From positions 393,185-457,184 of the forward strand of contig JAFEAO010000005.1 in NCBI GenBank assembly GCA_018266375.1: a DNA stretch of 64,000 nt, given 5' to 3'. This document shows positions 53,698 to 62,655 of this stretch, piece by piece. The translations under genes were made by a program, and so were the position numbers. The stretch's first letter is position 1; every line of letters starts with the position of its first letter. The stretch comes from Bdellovibrionales bacterium. GTDB taxonomy: Bacteria > Bdellovibrionota > UBA1018 > CAIMNF01. The notes beneath the pieces are model-generated. The model worked only from the letters and a program-made list of their open reading frames with translations. It did no database searches and was not told the origin of the DNA.

Positions 53698-54855
53698 ATG
53701 AGTCAGTTGCAGTCGAATTCGAATTCCGAAAAAAATTTGCAGGCGAGCCAATCGCTGTCAAACCTTGAACAACGCGTGTGGGTCAAGGAGCAGGAAGTCA
53801 GCGCCCTGAAAGTTCAGAACCGGCACCTGCTTGCCAAGCTCGACGAAGCCGAGAAGACCGCCCGCCCGAATCAGATCAACACCCAGTTCGTCGCGGTGGA
53901 GGTACAGAAGTCCCTCCAGCCCGTAATTCAAGAACTCGAGAAGTCGATCAAAGGCGCGTTTGAAATTCTCCAGAGTACGATGCGCGGGATCTATCAGCAA
54001 AGCCAACGCTGTCAGCAAGCGGTGGAAGAGATCGGCGCTCACTCACGCGATATCGAAGTCCGTGTTAACGAACAACGCAAAGCGGACCACGTGTTTTTCC
54101 AAGAAAAGATTCTGGGAAGCGTTGCCGCGTTCTGTGACCGCATGGAACGCCAGATCGAAAACCGCCTAAAATCCCTGTCGGTCATCGACGTCCTGAACTC
54201 CAAGCAAAACGAGATGCTGAACGACATGGATCAAATGAAGGCGATGGTCAGCGGCATCCATAAAAATTCGGACTTGAACCGTTCGGACCTCGGCCGTATC
54301 GAGAGAGACTCGGCCGAAGTCGGTCAGAAGCTCATCGAAGTGCATGCTCAGACCAACAACTCCGAAGAGTTGTCTCGCGATGTTCTCCAGCAAGTTCAAA
54401 ACCACCGTTCAGAGTTCAAACTCCTTCGCGGCGAGATGCGCTCGATCCTGGACAACGTCGGAAAACTCTCGGAGAAGATCAGCTTGATCGAGGAGCGCGT
54501 GACCCGCCACCACGAAAACAACCTCGAACAGGAACTCAAAGAAATCGAAACTAACGATTCGATCCAAGAATTGATCGATATCAAGGAAGCCGATATCAGC
54601 AACATTCAGAACGTTCTGAACGCGGCGGAAGCGTCTCAGAACAAAGAAGACCTGACGCTGATCCTCGATATGCTTCGTTCTCAAAAATCCGATCTCAAAA
54701 AAGTCGCGAAAGAAGCCGAGACCCGTTTGCGTGCCGCAAAGATTACCGAGCTTGCTCGTGACTCCTCGATCATCGACGCAAGCGACGATACAGCCGGTCC
54801 AATTAACAACGAAGTACAAGAAATCTCACTCAATAACCAAGACTCCAACACATGA
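53698..54855 (+). CDS. Long coiled-coil cytoplasmic protein
   Basis: A 385-residue protein, nearly all heptad-type helix, with no signal peptide or membrane helix. Clear coiled segments are LSNLEQRVWVKEQEVSALKV, SLQPVIQELEKSIKGAFEIL, EKISLIEERVTRHHENNLEQ and DMLRSQKSDLKKVAKEAETR. The C-terminus is acidic and Asn-rich. The ATG at 53698 has GGAGGG upstream; the ORF's earlier frame is not supported. It overlaps the HAMP-like gene (ATGA) and starts an operon of four. A cytoplasmic scaffold or partner of the membrane protein is likely (inference). Confidence 0.65.
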   Translation: MSQLQSNSNSEKNLQASQSLSNLEQRVWVKEQEVSALKVQNRHLLAKLDEAEKTARPNQINTQFVAVEVQKSLQPVIQELEKSIKGAFEILQSTMRGIYQQSQRCQQAVEEIGAHSRDIEVRVNEQRKADHVFFQEKILGSVAAFCDRMERQIENRLKSLSVIDVLNSKQNEMLNDMDQMKAMVSGIHKNSDLNRSDLGRIERDSAEVGQKLIEVHAQTNNSEELSRDVLQQVQNHRSEFKLLRGEMRSILDNVGKLSEKISLIEERVTRHHENNLEQELKEIETNDSIQELIDIKEADISNIQNVLNAAEASQNKEDLTLILDMLRSQKSDLKKVAKEAETRLRAAKITELARDSSIIDASDDTAGPINNEVQEISLNNQDSNT

Positions 54856-55469
54856 CGAAGCCGCCGCAAAGGCCGATGCCGAAGCCGCAGTCGCCCATGA
54901 ATCGGTCACGTCCAGGAGGTCCTCCTGGTAGCGCAACCGGTCCTTTGTCTCCGGGTCAAAGTCAGTTGCGTGCGCCTCAGGTGCCGGAACCGCCGCTCGC
55001 AGGCGCATCCCTTCGCCGCCGCCCGCCTTGGTACAAACGCAAGTATCTCGTTTATCCCAAATTCCAGCTAACGCTTATTGTTTTGAACTCGATCGTGACG
55101 ATCGTTCTTTTTATCCTGACCGCGCTCCTTGTGGTGAGAAGTCACATCTACCTTGAGGAACTCGTCCGTCAGACTCGTATTCCGGCCCAGAACTTGTTCT
55201 CGCAGCTTCTCACGCAGCAACTCCACACGCTCCTAATCTACATGGGAGTGGGTCTCGTCGTGGGTGTCGTCACGACGGGGATCGCAACCTTGCTCTTGTC
55301 TCACAAGATGGCGGGCCCGATGATCCGCTTACGGAACTTTTTTACCGATATTTCTAAAACCGGTGATTTCCCGGAAAGTTTAAATTTTCGGGACGGCGAT
55401 TTCTTTCAAGACCTACCGCCGATGATCAACCAGGCGTTTAATGCTTTGAAAAGGAAATGGCACCGCTAA
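54852..55469 (+). CDS. Two-helix HAMP-like membrane protein
   Basis: A 205-residue protein: a Pro/Arg/Gly/Gln-rich cytoplasmic stretch (1-60), a transmembrane helix (LTLIVLNSIVTIVLFILTAL LVV, about 73-95), a short periplasmic part (EELVRQTRIPAQNLFSQLLT), and a second helix (LLIYMGVGLVVGVVTTGIAT). The C-terminus has the HAMP pattern: KMAGPMIRLRNFFTDISKTG with Pro and a Gly/Asp in the expected places. No kinase, cyclase or methyl-accepting domain follows, so any output must be through a partner such as the coiled-coil protein. Overlaps both neighbours. Confidence 0.65.
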   Translation: MTKPPQRPMPKPQSPMNRSRPGGPPGSATGPLSPGQSQLRAPQVPEPPLAGASLRRRPPWYKRKYLVYPKFQLTLIVLNSIVTIVLFILTALLVVRSHIYLEELVRQTRIPAQNLFSQLLTQQLHTLLIYMGVGLVVGVVTTGIATLLLSHKMAGPMIRLRNFFTDISKTGDFPESLNFRDGDFFQDLPPMINQAFNALKRKWHR

Positions 55470-57802
55470 GGCGAAATCGAAAGTGGCTTTACCCGCTTTG
55501 GTTTGCTGGTGCGATCACCCTCACGGGTTGTTCGGAAGTCCGGACCCTGTTCTCCGTTTTATTCAACGGCGCGAGCTCGCTCTCGACTTCTGCGTTTGAA
55601 ATCGACGAAATTAAATCAGGTAACAGAGTCACCTGCAGTATCCTGGGTGACAAATCCGTACGCTGCTTGGGTTCGGGTGATAAAGGCGATTTGGGGCGAT
55701 TCTACGGCGCCCCCGTCACCGCTCTCAAAGATGTAAAGCAATTGGCGGCCGGCAAGGGATTTACCTGCGCCATCGTCGGCGATAAGGGCGAAGTTTTTTG
55801 CTTTGGTCGAAACGACAAAGGGCAGCTCGGAGTGGCGACGCTTCCGGATGGAGGAGCGGCAACAACCGAGCCGGTTCAGCTCATGGACAACGAAGGCAAT
55901 AAAAAAGAACCTGTCATCGATGCCAAACAGCTCGCGGTGGGTGACGATCATGCGTGCGCGATTCTAAAAGGCGGTCGAGCGATTTGTTGGGGCGACAACA
56001 GCTACGGCCAGGCGGGTAACCCGGAACAGACCAGGTTTGGCGTGAAGACGGTTTTCGAAAATGAACGAAATCAAAAAGCGTTTCAAGGCATTCACGAGAT
56101 TTTTGCCGGCGCGAACTCGACTTGCATCATCGCGAAAGATGATTTCGCGGTGTACTGCTTCGGCGAGCGCTACGGGTCGACCCGCAAAATGAACTGGATC
56201 CCGGAAAAAATCGACCTTGCCGGCAGCATCGGTACTTTGAGTAACATCAAGCAAGTGGGTTTAGGCCGCGGCTTCGGTTGTGCACTCAGCAAAGGCGCTC
56301 AAGTTTATTGCTGGGGTCGAAACGATTTGAACCAACTCGGTGCGCTTTTAAATTTGCCGGGTGTGACTAAGGCAACCGCGGTAAAAGTGACTTATCCGCA
56401 AGAACAGCCGATCACAAAAGTAGATGCGCTTGCCGTGGGCGAGACCCACGCTTGTGCGTTACATCGGGACGAAAAAACTTTGTACTGCTGGGGCGATAAC
56501 CGTTTCGGACAATTGGGCAACACCTCGGTCCGAGGGCTTCCGGAGCAAGTGGCGCTTGGATCAAACAATCTCACCCTTAAGGGTGTACGCGAAGTCTCCG
56601 TGGGTCCTGATCGAACCTGTATCATCTCTTCACGCGACGAAGTATTTTGTTGGGGTAATGGAGCGCACGGAATTTTAGGAAGCGAGAAAGTGCTTTCTCC
56701 TTACCCGGTGCGAGTACTGGATGCCAACGGTGAGATGCTCGGTGGCGCGGTCACGATCAGCGTCGGGTTTGACCACACCTGTATTGTCGACAGCGGCTCC
56801 AAAGTCTATTGTTTCGGGATCAACGATTACGGTCAACTCGGATCTAAATTCGTTTCGGGTGCGGTGATCGCCGCCGACTTTAAACCGATTACCAAAGTCA
56901 ACGCCATCGATACCTTCGGCATGCGCACTTGCATGGTGTATGGCGACTCGCAGTCGGTTGCCTGCTTTGGCGATCGCGAGATCGATAACTTAAACCAAAA
57001 GTACGAAAACAATAGCTTTGTGCCCGAAGAAATGCGCCGGGGAATGGCACCGTTTAAAGGCGCGCTTGGTGTATCCGTCGGACGAACCCACCTTTGCGTG
57101 ATCACGGCAGAGCAAACCGTCGAGTGCCTGGGCGACGGATCGAAGGGACAGTTGGGCGGTGGCGATACTCAATCGGTGAAATTCGCGACCGTTCACGACG
57201 AAAAGAAAGCGATCCTAAAAGACGTTTGGCAGGTTAAAACGAAAGAAGACTGGAACTGCGCGCTCAAGCAGGAGAACGGCGCGATCTGGTGCTGGGGCCA
57301 ATGGAAGAACGCTCACTGGCTGAATGCTCGGCAGATCACGATGAACGGCAAGCCGACTGCCGACTTCATTCAAATTGGGATGAGCGAAGATCAAATTTGC
57401 GGGGTTCATGGTGTCGATCGCAATGTGTTTTGCTCGACCGCAGCCAGCGTCGGAGCCGAGAAGATCGACCTTCTCCCGCTTCAGGACTTCGATGGGCGTC
57501 CTTTGCGTAAGATTCTTACTCTCAGTGGCGGGAAAAAACATTCCTGCGCCCTCGATGAGGAAGGTCGGGTTTTCTGCTGGGGCTCGAACGAGTTCGGCCA
57601 GCTCGGCTTGAAAACCGTGCGAGAGGCGCCTCGGGCGATGAAGCTTACGTTTGCAAAAGAGTCGCTGCATAAGATCAGCCGGATCAGCGCGGGCGAGCGG
57701 CACACCTGCGTTGCTTCAAGCGAAGAACCAGCCCTTTACTGCTTTGGAGAGAATTTCTTTGGTGGCCCGAACTCTACCGACCCGGTAGAGTATCCGCTAT
57801 GA
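55457..57802 (+). CDS. Lipoprotein with 14 RCC1-like repeats
   Basis: A 781-residue lipoprotein (lipobox LTGC, Cys25) built from RCC1-type beta-propeller blades of ~50 residues. Fourteen copies of a paired-cysteine signature can be counted, C-x(8-10)-C-(W/F/L)-G, for instance TCAIVGDKGEVFCFG, ACALHRDEKTLYCWG and SCALDEEGRVFCWG, usually followed by xNxxGQLG. Fourteen blades fit two seven-bladed propellers. The cysteines in each blade face each other on adjacent strands and may form disulfides. In eukaryotes RCC1 acts on Ran; outside them it is generally a binding scaffold. Start overlaps the HAMP-like gene by 13 bases. Confidence 0.8.
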   Translation: MAPLRRNRKWLYPLWFAGAITLTGCSEVRTLFSVLFNGASSLSTSAFEIDEIKSGNRVTCSILGDKSVRCLGSGDKGDLGRFYGAPVTALKDVKQLAAGKGFTCAIVGDKGEVFCFGRNDKGQLGVATLPDGGAATTEPVQLMDNEGNKKEPVIDAKQLAVGDDHACAILKGGRAICWGDNSYGQAGNPEQTRFGVKTVFENERNQKAFQGIHEIFAGANSTCIIAKDDFAVYCFGERYGSTRKMNWIPEKIDLAGSIGTLSNIKQVGLGRGFGCALSKGAQVYCWGRNDLNQLGALLNLPGVTKATAVKVTYPQEQPITKVDALAVGETHACALHRDEKTLYCWGDNRFGQLGNTSVRGLPEQVALGSNNLTLKGVREVSVGPDRTCIISSRDEVFCWGNGAHGILGSEKVLSPYPVRVLDANGEMLGGAVTISVGFDHTCIVDSGSKVYCFGINDYGQLGSKFVSGAVIAADFKPITKVNAIDTFGMRTCMVYGDSQSVACFGDREIDNLNQKYENNSFVPEEMRRGMAPFKGALGVSVGRTHLCVITAEQTVECLGDGSKGQLGGGDTQSVKFATVHDEKKAILKDVWQVKTKEDWNCALKQENGAIWCWGQWKNAHWLNARQITMNGKPTADFIQIGMSEDQICGVHGVDRNVFCSTAASVGAEKIDLLPLQDFDGRPLRKILTLSGGKKHSCALDEEGRVFCWGSNEFGQLGLKTVREAPRAMKLTFAKESLHKISRISAGERHTCVASSEEPALYCFGENFFGGPNSTDPVEYPL

Positions 57803-59346
57803 TGGCCCAGTCCTTCAAAACTTACGGACTCATTTTAATCGCTTATCTCGCCGGACTCTGGGCGATGAGTATTCCGCTTACCGGCGATCAAAAGGTGTAT
57901 CTCTCGGTTGCGCTCGAGATGCGTGAGCGGGCGGAGTGGATCATTCCGTATCTGTTCGACACCCCGAATTTCTTGAAGCCTCCACTTCAATATTGGGCGA
58001 CGCTCATCGGATGGAACGTTTTTGGATTTAGTTTGTTTGGCGCGCTCGTTCCTTCGGTACTCGCACTCCTCGGATCCGCTTACTTGGTGAACCGTCTTTT
58101 TAAATCTCCGAGCGGTCTCGCGGGAGTTTTATTTGCAGCGTGCTTGGGCACGATGACTTATGGAACGACGGCCCAGATGGAAATTTGGATCGTTCTTTTT
58201 TATGTGTGGGCTTGGCTTGCGTGGAAGCAAATACACATTTGGAGGGCTTTCGCTATCGTCGGCGTGATGGCCTGGGTCAAGGGCCCGCTCTATCCCGCGC
58301 TTTGGGTAATGAGTGTCGCACTCGAAATGTTTTTGGAAAAACGCCGTCCGAAACCGGCGCACTTTGCGGCGCTCGCGATGGGCATCGCGATCGGCGTTCT
58401 TTGGTACGGACTTGCCGCAAATACTCAATGGGACACGATGAAAGCCGTATTCTTCGAACGCGAGAACCTAGGGAAGATGCAAACCTCGCAAGGTACGCCG
58501 TGGGGATTGTGGGGGGAATTTCTTTATTCTCTCTATCCTTGGTTTCCGATTTTGATTCTAGCCGCGTTTTCAGCGCAAGTTCGGGCACGCTGGCGCGAAC
58601 GCAAAAATTTTATCATCGCGTATGCACTCATCCCCGCAGTGTTTTTTACTTTCTTCCCGTATCGGGTCAACACCTACCTCTATATATTAACTCCGCTCTT
58701 TGCTTGGCTTGCAAGTGTGATCGCCGAGATCGAGTCTCAGTCCGCCGTGCTTAATAGAGTCAGGTTGCTCCTCGGCGGATACATGGGTGTGCTGACTATT
58801 GCGATCGCCGCGGCGATGATCCGTCTCGCGCAAGGTGGATGGCTCGGAATTGAAATCGCGGTCTTAGTCGTTGTCAATCTCATTCTCTGGAACATGCTCT
58901 TTATCCAGCGTAAGTGGATGGCGTTTGCGTGGATCTGTTTGATGTTGGTGAGTCTCGTGCGCGTGAGCGCGATTCAAATCGGTGAGCTCGATCTCGCCGG
59001 CCTCCGCATCTATCAGACAGCACATTCCGATTCGAAATTTGGGTACTGGCTTCAAGAAAAGGACATTTGGCATGAGTTTGGACTCGTTTCTGCCGCTATC
59101 CGCCAAGATATTTCGAGAATTGAAGAACCGGGTCTTGATGCTTTTGTAAAAAGCTCAGGTGTTCTACTTTTGAGCGAAGAACAGCACTCAAGTTCCCTCA
59201 TCGTTGGAATGAATCTGGACTGCGCTTCCTGGCCAAGACTCAAGCGGCGCCTTAAATTTCCGTTCAAGCGGCTGCTTCGAGAAGGTCTAGCCGCTGACGA
59301 TGCAGAGGTGATTCGGTTCTTTTTCATCTGTAAGGCTCGACAATAA
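57799..59346 (+). CDS. PMT/ArnT-family polytopic glycosyltransferase
   Basis: A 515-residue membrane protein of the GT-C (PMT/ArnT) class that transfers sugar from a polyprenyl-phosphate donor on the periplasmic side. The first loop reads LTGDQKVYLSVALEMRERAE, matching the D-(E/Q)-x2-Y catalytic pattern, then LKPPLQYWATLIGWNVFG, also typical. About eleven helices follow. The acceptor is unknown; its overlap with the RCC1 lipoprotein (ATGA) raises the possibility that the lipoprotein is glycosylated, or that lipid A or another envelope glycolipid is modified. Confidence 0.8.
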   Translation: MMAQSFKTYGLILIAYLAGLWAMSIPLTGDQKVYLSVALEMRERAEWIIPYLFDTPNFLKPPLQYWATLIGWNVFGFSLFGALVPSVLALLGSAYLVNRLFKSPSGLAGVLFAACLGTMTYGTTAQMEIWIVLFYVWAWLAWKQIHIWRAFAIVGVMAWVKGPLYPALWVMSVALEMFLEKRRPKPAHFAALAMGIAIGVLWYGLAANTQWDTMKAVFFERENLGKMQTSQGTPWGLWGEFLYSLYPWFPILILAAFSAQVRARWRERKNFIIAYALIPAVFFTFFPYRVNTYLYILTPLFAWLASVIAEIESQSAVLNRVRLLLGGYMGVLTIAIAAAMIRLAQGGWLGIEIAVLVVVNLILWNMLFIQRKWMAFAWICLMLVSLVRVSAIQIGELDLAGLRIYQTAHSDSKFGYWLQEKDIWHEFGLVSAAIRQDISRIEEPGLDAFVKSSGVLLLSEEQHSSSLIVGMNLDCASWPRLKRRLKFPFKRLLREGLAADDAEVIRFFFICKARQ

Positions 59347-59373
59347 CTGTCATATTCGCAATACTTCTAGGAT

Positions 59374-60225
59374 ATGGCATTTCGCGCAAATGCGCTCATT
59401 ATCGCATTTTTAATTTCTGCGTGTACGCATCCGATGATGAAGGATGAGCCCGACGAGGCTCTACTTCGAGCGCTGCCGACCGCCACGTCAGCCGAAACAC
59501 AATCGGCCAAGACCGACGTCGCTCCGCGCACGAGATCCGTTTTTGATAGCGATGAAGTAAGCTTTGAACTCAACGAAGACGACTGGAAAAAAATATCCGA
59601 TCAAGAAGGTATCCAAGCTTATCAACGTCGCGACGATGGAAAAAATCCTTACGGAGACATTGTGGCTTTCCGCGGTGAGACGATCATTCCCGCGAAATTG
59701 GTGAAGATCGCGACAATCCTAAATACTCCAGGCCTCCAAAAGGAATGGGTGGATGCACTTCAAGATGCGCACATCGTGGAGCAAATCTCGAAATTCGAGA
59801 GCGTCAACTACAACAAGACCGATGTGCCTTGGCCGTTTCAAGACCGCGACTTCGTTTATCGAGTCAACGTACAGGTGCAAACTGACCCGCCTGTCATGCT
59901 CATCAAAATGAAGTCCGAGCCAAACGCTAAGGAACCGGAACACGATGGGGTTGTACGAGGAGCTATTTTGAATTCATACTTCTATATGAAGGAATTACCC
60001 GAATCACAAGGAACAAAAATGGTCATCGAAGCCGCTGTCGATCCGAAAGGGGCGATCCCGCTTTGGTTGGTCAATGCATCCCAAAAACGTTGGCCGCACA
60101 ATACGCTTTTGAAGTTGCGTAAACTAGCCACGGACGCTTCGATTCCGGTTTCAAAAGACATCGAAGAATTTTTTATTAAAAAACGGGTGCAAAGTGCACC
60201 TAAAAAAGGGGGAAAGAAAAAATGA
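59374..60225 (+). CDS. START/SRPBCC-domain lipoprotein
   Basis: A 283-residue lipoprotein (lipobox ISAC, Cys17) with a START-type lipid-binding domain: DDWKKISDQEGIQAYQRRDD, IVAFRGETIIPAKLVKIATI, DVPWPFQDRDFVYRVNVQVQ and MVIEAAVDPKGAIPLWLVNA. Eukaryotic START domains bind sterol or phospholipid; bacterial ones are less well known. The basic C-terminal tail ends KKGGKKK. It overlaps the carboxypeptidase gene by four bases. Confidence 0.75.
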   Translation: MAFRANALIIAFLISACTHPMMKDEPDEALLRALPTATSAETQSAKTDVAPRTRSVFDSDEVSFELNEDDWKKISDQEGIQAYQRRDDGKNPYGDIVAFRGETIIPAKLVKIATILNTPGLQKEWVDALQDAHIVEQISKFESVNYNKTDVPWPFQDRDFVYRVNVQVQTDPPVMLIKMKSEPNAKEPEHDGVVRGAILNSYFYMKELPESQGTKMVIEAAVDPKGAIPLWLVNASQKRWPHNTLLKLRKLATDASIPVSKDIEEFFIKKRVQSAPKKGGKKK

Positions 60226-61334
60226 CTAAAACATTAATCCTGTTTTCCGTCATGTTTGGAATGTCAGCTCAAGCCGGCTTCCATTATACGCAAGAAGTGA
60301 AAGTCATCGATCCGGCTCACCGCTATTTGAGAGCTTTGTCGAAACATCCGGAGTTGATCGTCGATCACCCGACCCATTTGGGCTACGAAGTTTACGGTCC
60401 GAACGGCCTTCAGGCTTTTTTGACCAAATATAAAATTAAATTCGTAAATGTCGAGCCTCTCGCGACGAAGCGTCTGCTCGACAACTATCCGTCTGCCGAA
60501 GACACGGTCAAAAAAGAACAGGACCTACAGAAGCAATATCCGAGTCTGATCACTCTTATCGAAATCGGCAAATCGGTCGAAGGCCGATCGCTGATGTTCG
60601 CCCGTATCACCGCCCCCGCAACGAAAGGTCGCGCATTGGCTGCACGCCCTGAATTTAAGTTCATCGCCAACATGCACGGCGACGAGATTGTCGGCCGCGA
60701 GTTGATGATCAAGTTGATCGAAGACTTGGCGTCAAATTACGGTAAAGATCAACGCATCACCCAGATCCTGGACAACACCCAAGTTTACATCCTTCCGTCG
60801 ATGAACCCAGATGGAGCGACTCACAAAGTACGCTACAACGCCCACGGCGTGGATTTGAACCGCTCGTTCCCGGATTTCACCACGTCAGACAACGTCAACG
60901 ACTGGCACAATCGCGAACCCGAAATCCAAGCCGTCATGAAGTTCCAAGCTCAACACAATTTCAAATTGTCGGCTAATTTCCACGGCGGATCTGAGGTTGT
61001 AAATTATCCTTGGGATACCGATCAAAAACGCCACCCATTGGATAGCTACCTCCAACAGATCAGTTTGAATTACACTCGTGTGGTCCCTTATCTTTGGAAC
61101 TCGACCGAGTTCAAAAACGGTATCACCAACGGCTATGATTGGTACGAAGTCGACGGCGGGATGCAAGATTGGAGTTACTACTGGCACAAAGATATCCAGC
61201 TTACGATCGAGCTCTCCGGCACCAAGTGGCCGGACTACTCAACCGTGGCGAACTACTATCAAGCCAACCGTCCCGGTCTACTCGAATATATCGAAGAAAC
61301 ACAGCATACCCCGACGCCTAAGATTAGATATTAA
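60222..61334 (+). CDS. Secreted M14 zinc carboxypeptidase
   Basis: A 370-residue metallocarboxypeptidase with a signal peptide (TLILFSVMFGMSAQA). The M14 ligands are H152 and E155 (NMHGDEIVG) and H254 (ANFHGGS); R214 (DLNRSFPD) binds substrate and E330 (TIELSG) is the general base. All are present, so it should be active. GYDWYEVDGGMQDWSYYWH is another typical stretch. A periplasmic or released enzyme is expected; wall peptides or prey protein are possible substrates in a predator (inference). Confidence 0.9.
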   Translation: MTKTLILFSVMFGMSAQAGFHYTQEVKVIDPAHRYLRALSKHPELIVDHPTHLGYEVYGPNGLQAFLTKYKIKFVNVEPLATKRLLDNYPSAEDTVKKEQDLQKQYPSLITLIEIGKSVEGRSLMFARITAPATKGRALAARPEFKFIANMHGDEIVGRELMIKLIEDLASNYGKDQRITQILDNTQVYILPSMNPDGATHKVRYNAHGVDLNRSFPDFTTSDNVNDWHNREPEIQAVMKFQAQHNFKLSANFHGGSEVVNYPWDTDQKRHPLDSYLQQISLNYTRVVPYLWNSTEFKNGITNGYDWYEVDGGMQDWSYYWHKDIQLTIELSGTKWPDYSTVANYYQANRPGLLEYIEETQHTPTPKIRY

Positions 61335-61346
61335 GCGTTCAAGTTC

Positions 61347-61375
61347 TTGAGTCTTCAAACAGCATGCGCTATCTT
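61347..61375 (+). promoter_or_regulatory. Putative promoter of the SpoIID-domain gene
   Basis: TTGAGT (61347-61352), 17 bases, TATCTT (61370-61375). The -10 box lies within the left arm of the inverted repeat that reaches the start codon. A ribosome site GGGGGG precedes the ATG at 61402. Confidence 0.45.
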
Positions 61376-61404
61376 GACGCTAATTTGCGGGGGGATAGCG
61401 CATG
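61363..61404. repeat. 11-bp inverted repeat reaching the SpoIID start codon
   Basis: CATGCGCTATC (61363-61373) and GATAGCGCATG (61394-61404) are perfect complements with a 20-base loop. The right arm includes the ATG, and the G-rich ribosome site falls in the loop and at the arm's edge. In a transcript from upstream the start codon would be paired; from the promoter at 61347 the left arm would be absent. Confidence 0.6.
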
Positions 61405-62655
61405 TTGCTTTTAGGAGTTCTGTTATTTTTGGGGAACGCTCAGGCCATGGTTTACGAACCGGTGTTCAACTTACCTGATGCAAGGTTCGGCACGGTTCCA
61501 TTTCAAAATATCGTTCAGTTTCGGGTTTTGGTATTTCCACACATGGGGGCGTACTCGATACCGCAAGGTCGCGAAGCTTCGGCTGCGTCGGTTAAGATTA
61601 CGTCGTCCCAACCTTGTGATGTTTATGCGGCGCTGTTAGACGCAGACGATAATTGGGTCAAGAGCGGCGATAAGATCACAAGTCTCTCTGAAATTTCGTT
61701 GTCTTCTGCGAAGCTCTCTAAGTTCCATAAAGAGATGAAACTTGCGGCAAGCGATGTAGATACATTCTATTACTCGTGTCCGGCTCCTTTTAAAGTCAAC
61801 CGTGCGAAGCCGCTGACTAGCTTTGAATACAGCGGAGATTTTGTCGCGTATGTCCAGAAGGGTACAGTTCAAATCGTAAACATCGTCGATCCCGATACCT
61901 ATTTGAAGGGCGTGATTCCGTCCGAAGTTCCATCCGGATGGCCTGCTGAAGTTTTGAAGGCTCAAGCGATCGCAGCTCGCACCTATGCTTGGTGGAGCGT
62001 GAAAGCGGCGCGCGTGAAGCCTGCCAACTATGACATGGATGACACGGTTTCATATCAAGCGTATTCGGGTATTTCGAGCCGCAAAGCGGATACCGATGCG
62101 GCATCGGATGCAACGGCAGGGCTGATCATGAAGTTCGCGGGTAAGCCGATCAAGGCTTACTTCTCGGCGGATGCGGGCGGATACACCGAGTCGGCAAAAA
62201 ACTATTTCGATACTGAACTTCCGTACTGTATCGCCAAGAAAGAAATGTATAACCTTGCAACCTTGAACAAACCCACCGCGTGGACTGCCTCGTTTACGAT
62301 CGCCACTCTCCAATCAAAATTGGTGGGAACTTTGCTTCCTCACGGGGTAAAAATATCTTCAATCAAGGTCAGCGAAAAATCCGAGAGCGGTCGGGCAGTT
62401 AAACTTGCAGTGACGGCAGCGACTAAAAAGGTCTATACCGTCTCAGGCCCCGACTTCCGTTATCAGACTAAACTTCGAAGCACGTTGTTTGATATCGCGG
62501 TAACGGGCACAACTTATAAATTTAACGGCAGAGGCTATGGGCACGGCGTCGGAATGGCCCAAATTGGGGCGATGGAGCACGATAAACAATTGGGTTGGAC
62601 CTACGATCAGATTCTGAATTTTTATTACGATGATGTTACAATCGAAAGGCAATGA
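61402..62655 (+). CDS. SpoIID/LytB-domain exported protein
   Basis: A 417-residue exported protein (short signal MLLLGVLLFLGNAQA). SpoIID proteins are lytic transglycosylases acting on denuded glycan in sporulating bacteria, but many non-sporulators have related forms. VDPDTYLKGVIPSEVPSGWP AEVLKAQAIAARTYAWW holds the conserved E-(V/M)-P-x-W and RTYA segments; the closing motif is FNGRGYGHGVGMAQIGAMEH. The family's catalytic Glu is present in PSEVPS. It overlaps the GT2 gene (ATGA). Confidence 0.88.
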   Translation: MLLLGVLLFLGNAQAMVYEPVFNLPDARFGTVPFQNIVQFRVLVFPHMGAYSIPQGREASAASVKITSSQPCDVYAALLDADDNWVKSGDKITSLSEISLSSAKLSKFHKEMKLAASDVDTFYYSCPAPFKVNRAKPLTSFEYSGDFVAYVQKGTVQIVNIVDPDTYLKGVIPSEVPSGWPAEVLKAQAIAARTYAWWSVKAARVKPANYDMDDTVSYQAYSGISSRKADTDAASDATAGLIMKFAGKPIKAYFSADAGGYTESAKNYFDTELPYCIAKKEMYNLATLNKPTAWTASFTIATLQSKLVGTLLPHGVKISSIKVSEKSESGRAVKLAVTAATKKVYTVSGPDFRYQTKLRSTLFDIAVTGTTYKFNGRGYGHGVGMAQIGAMEHDKQLGWTYDQILNFYYDDVTIERQ

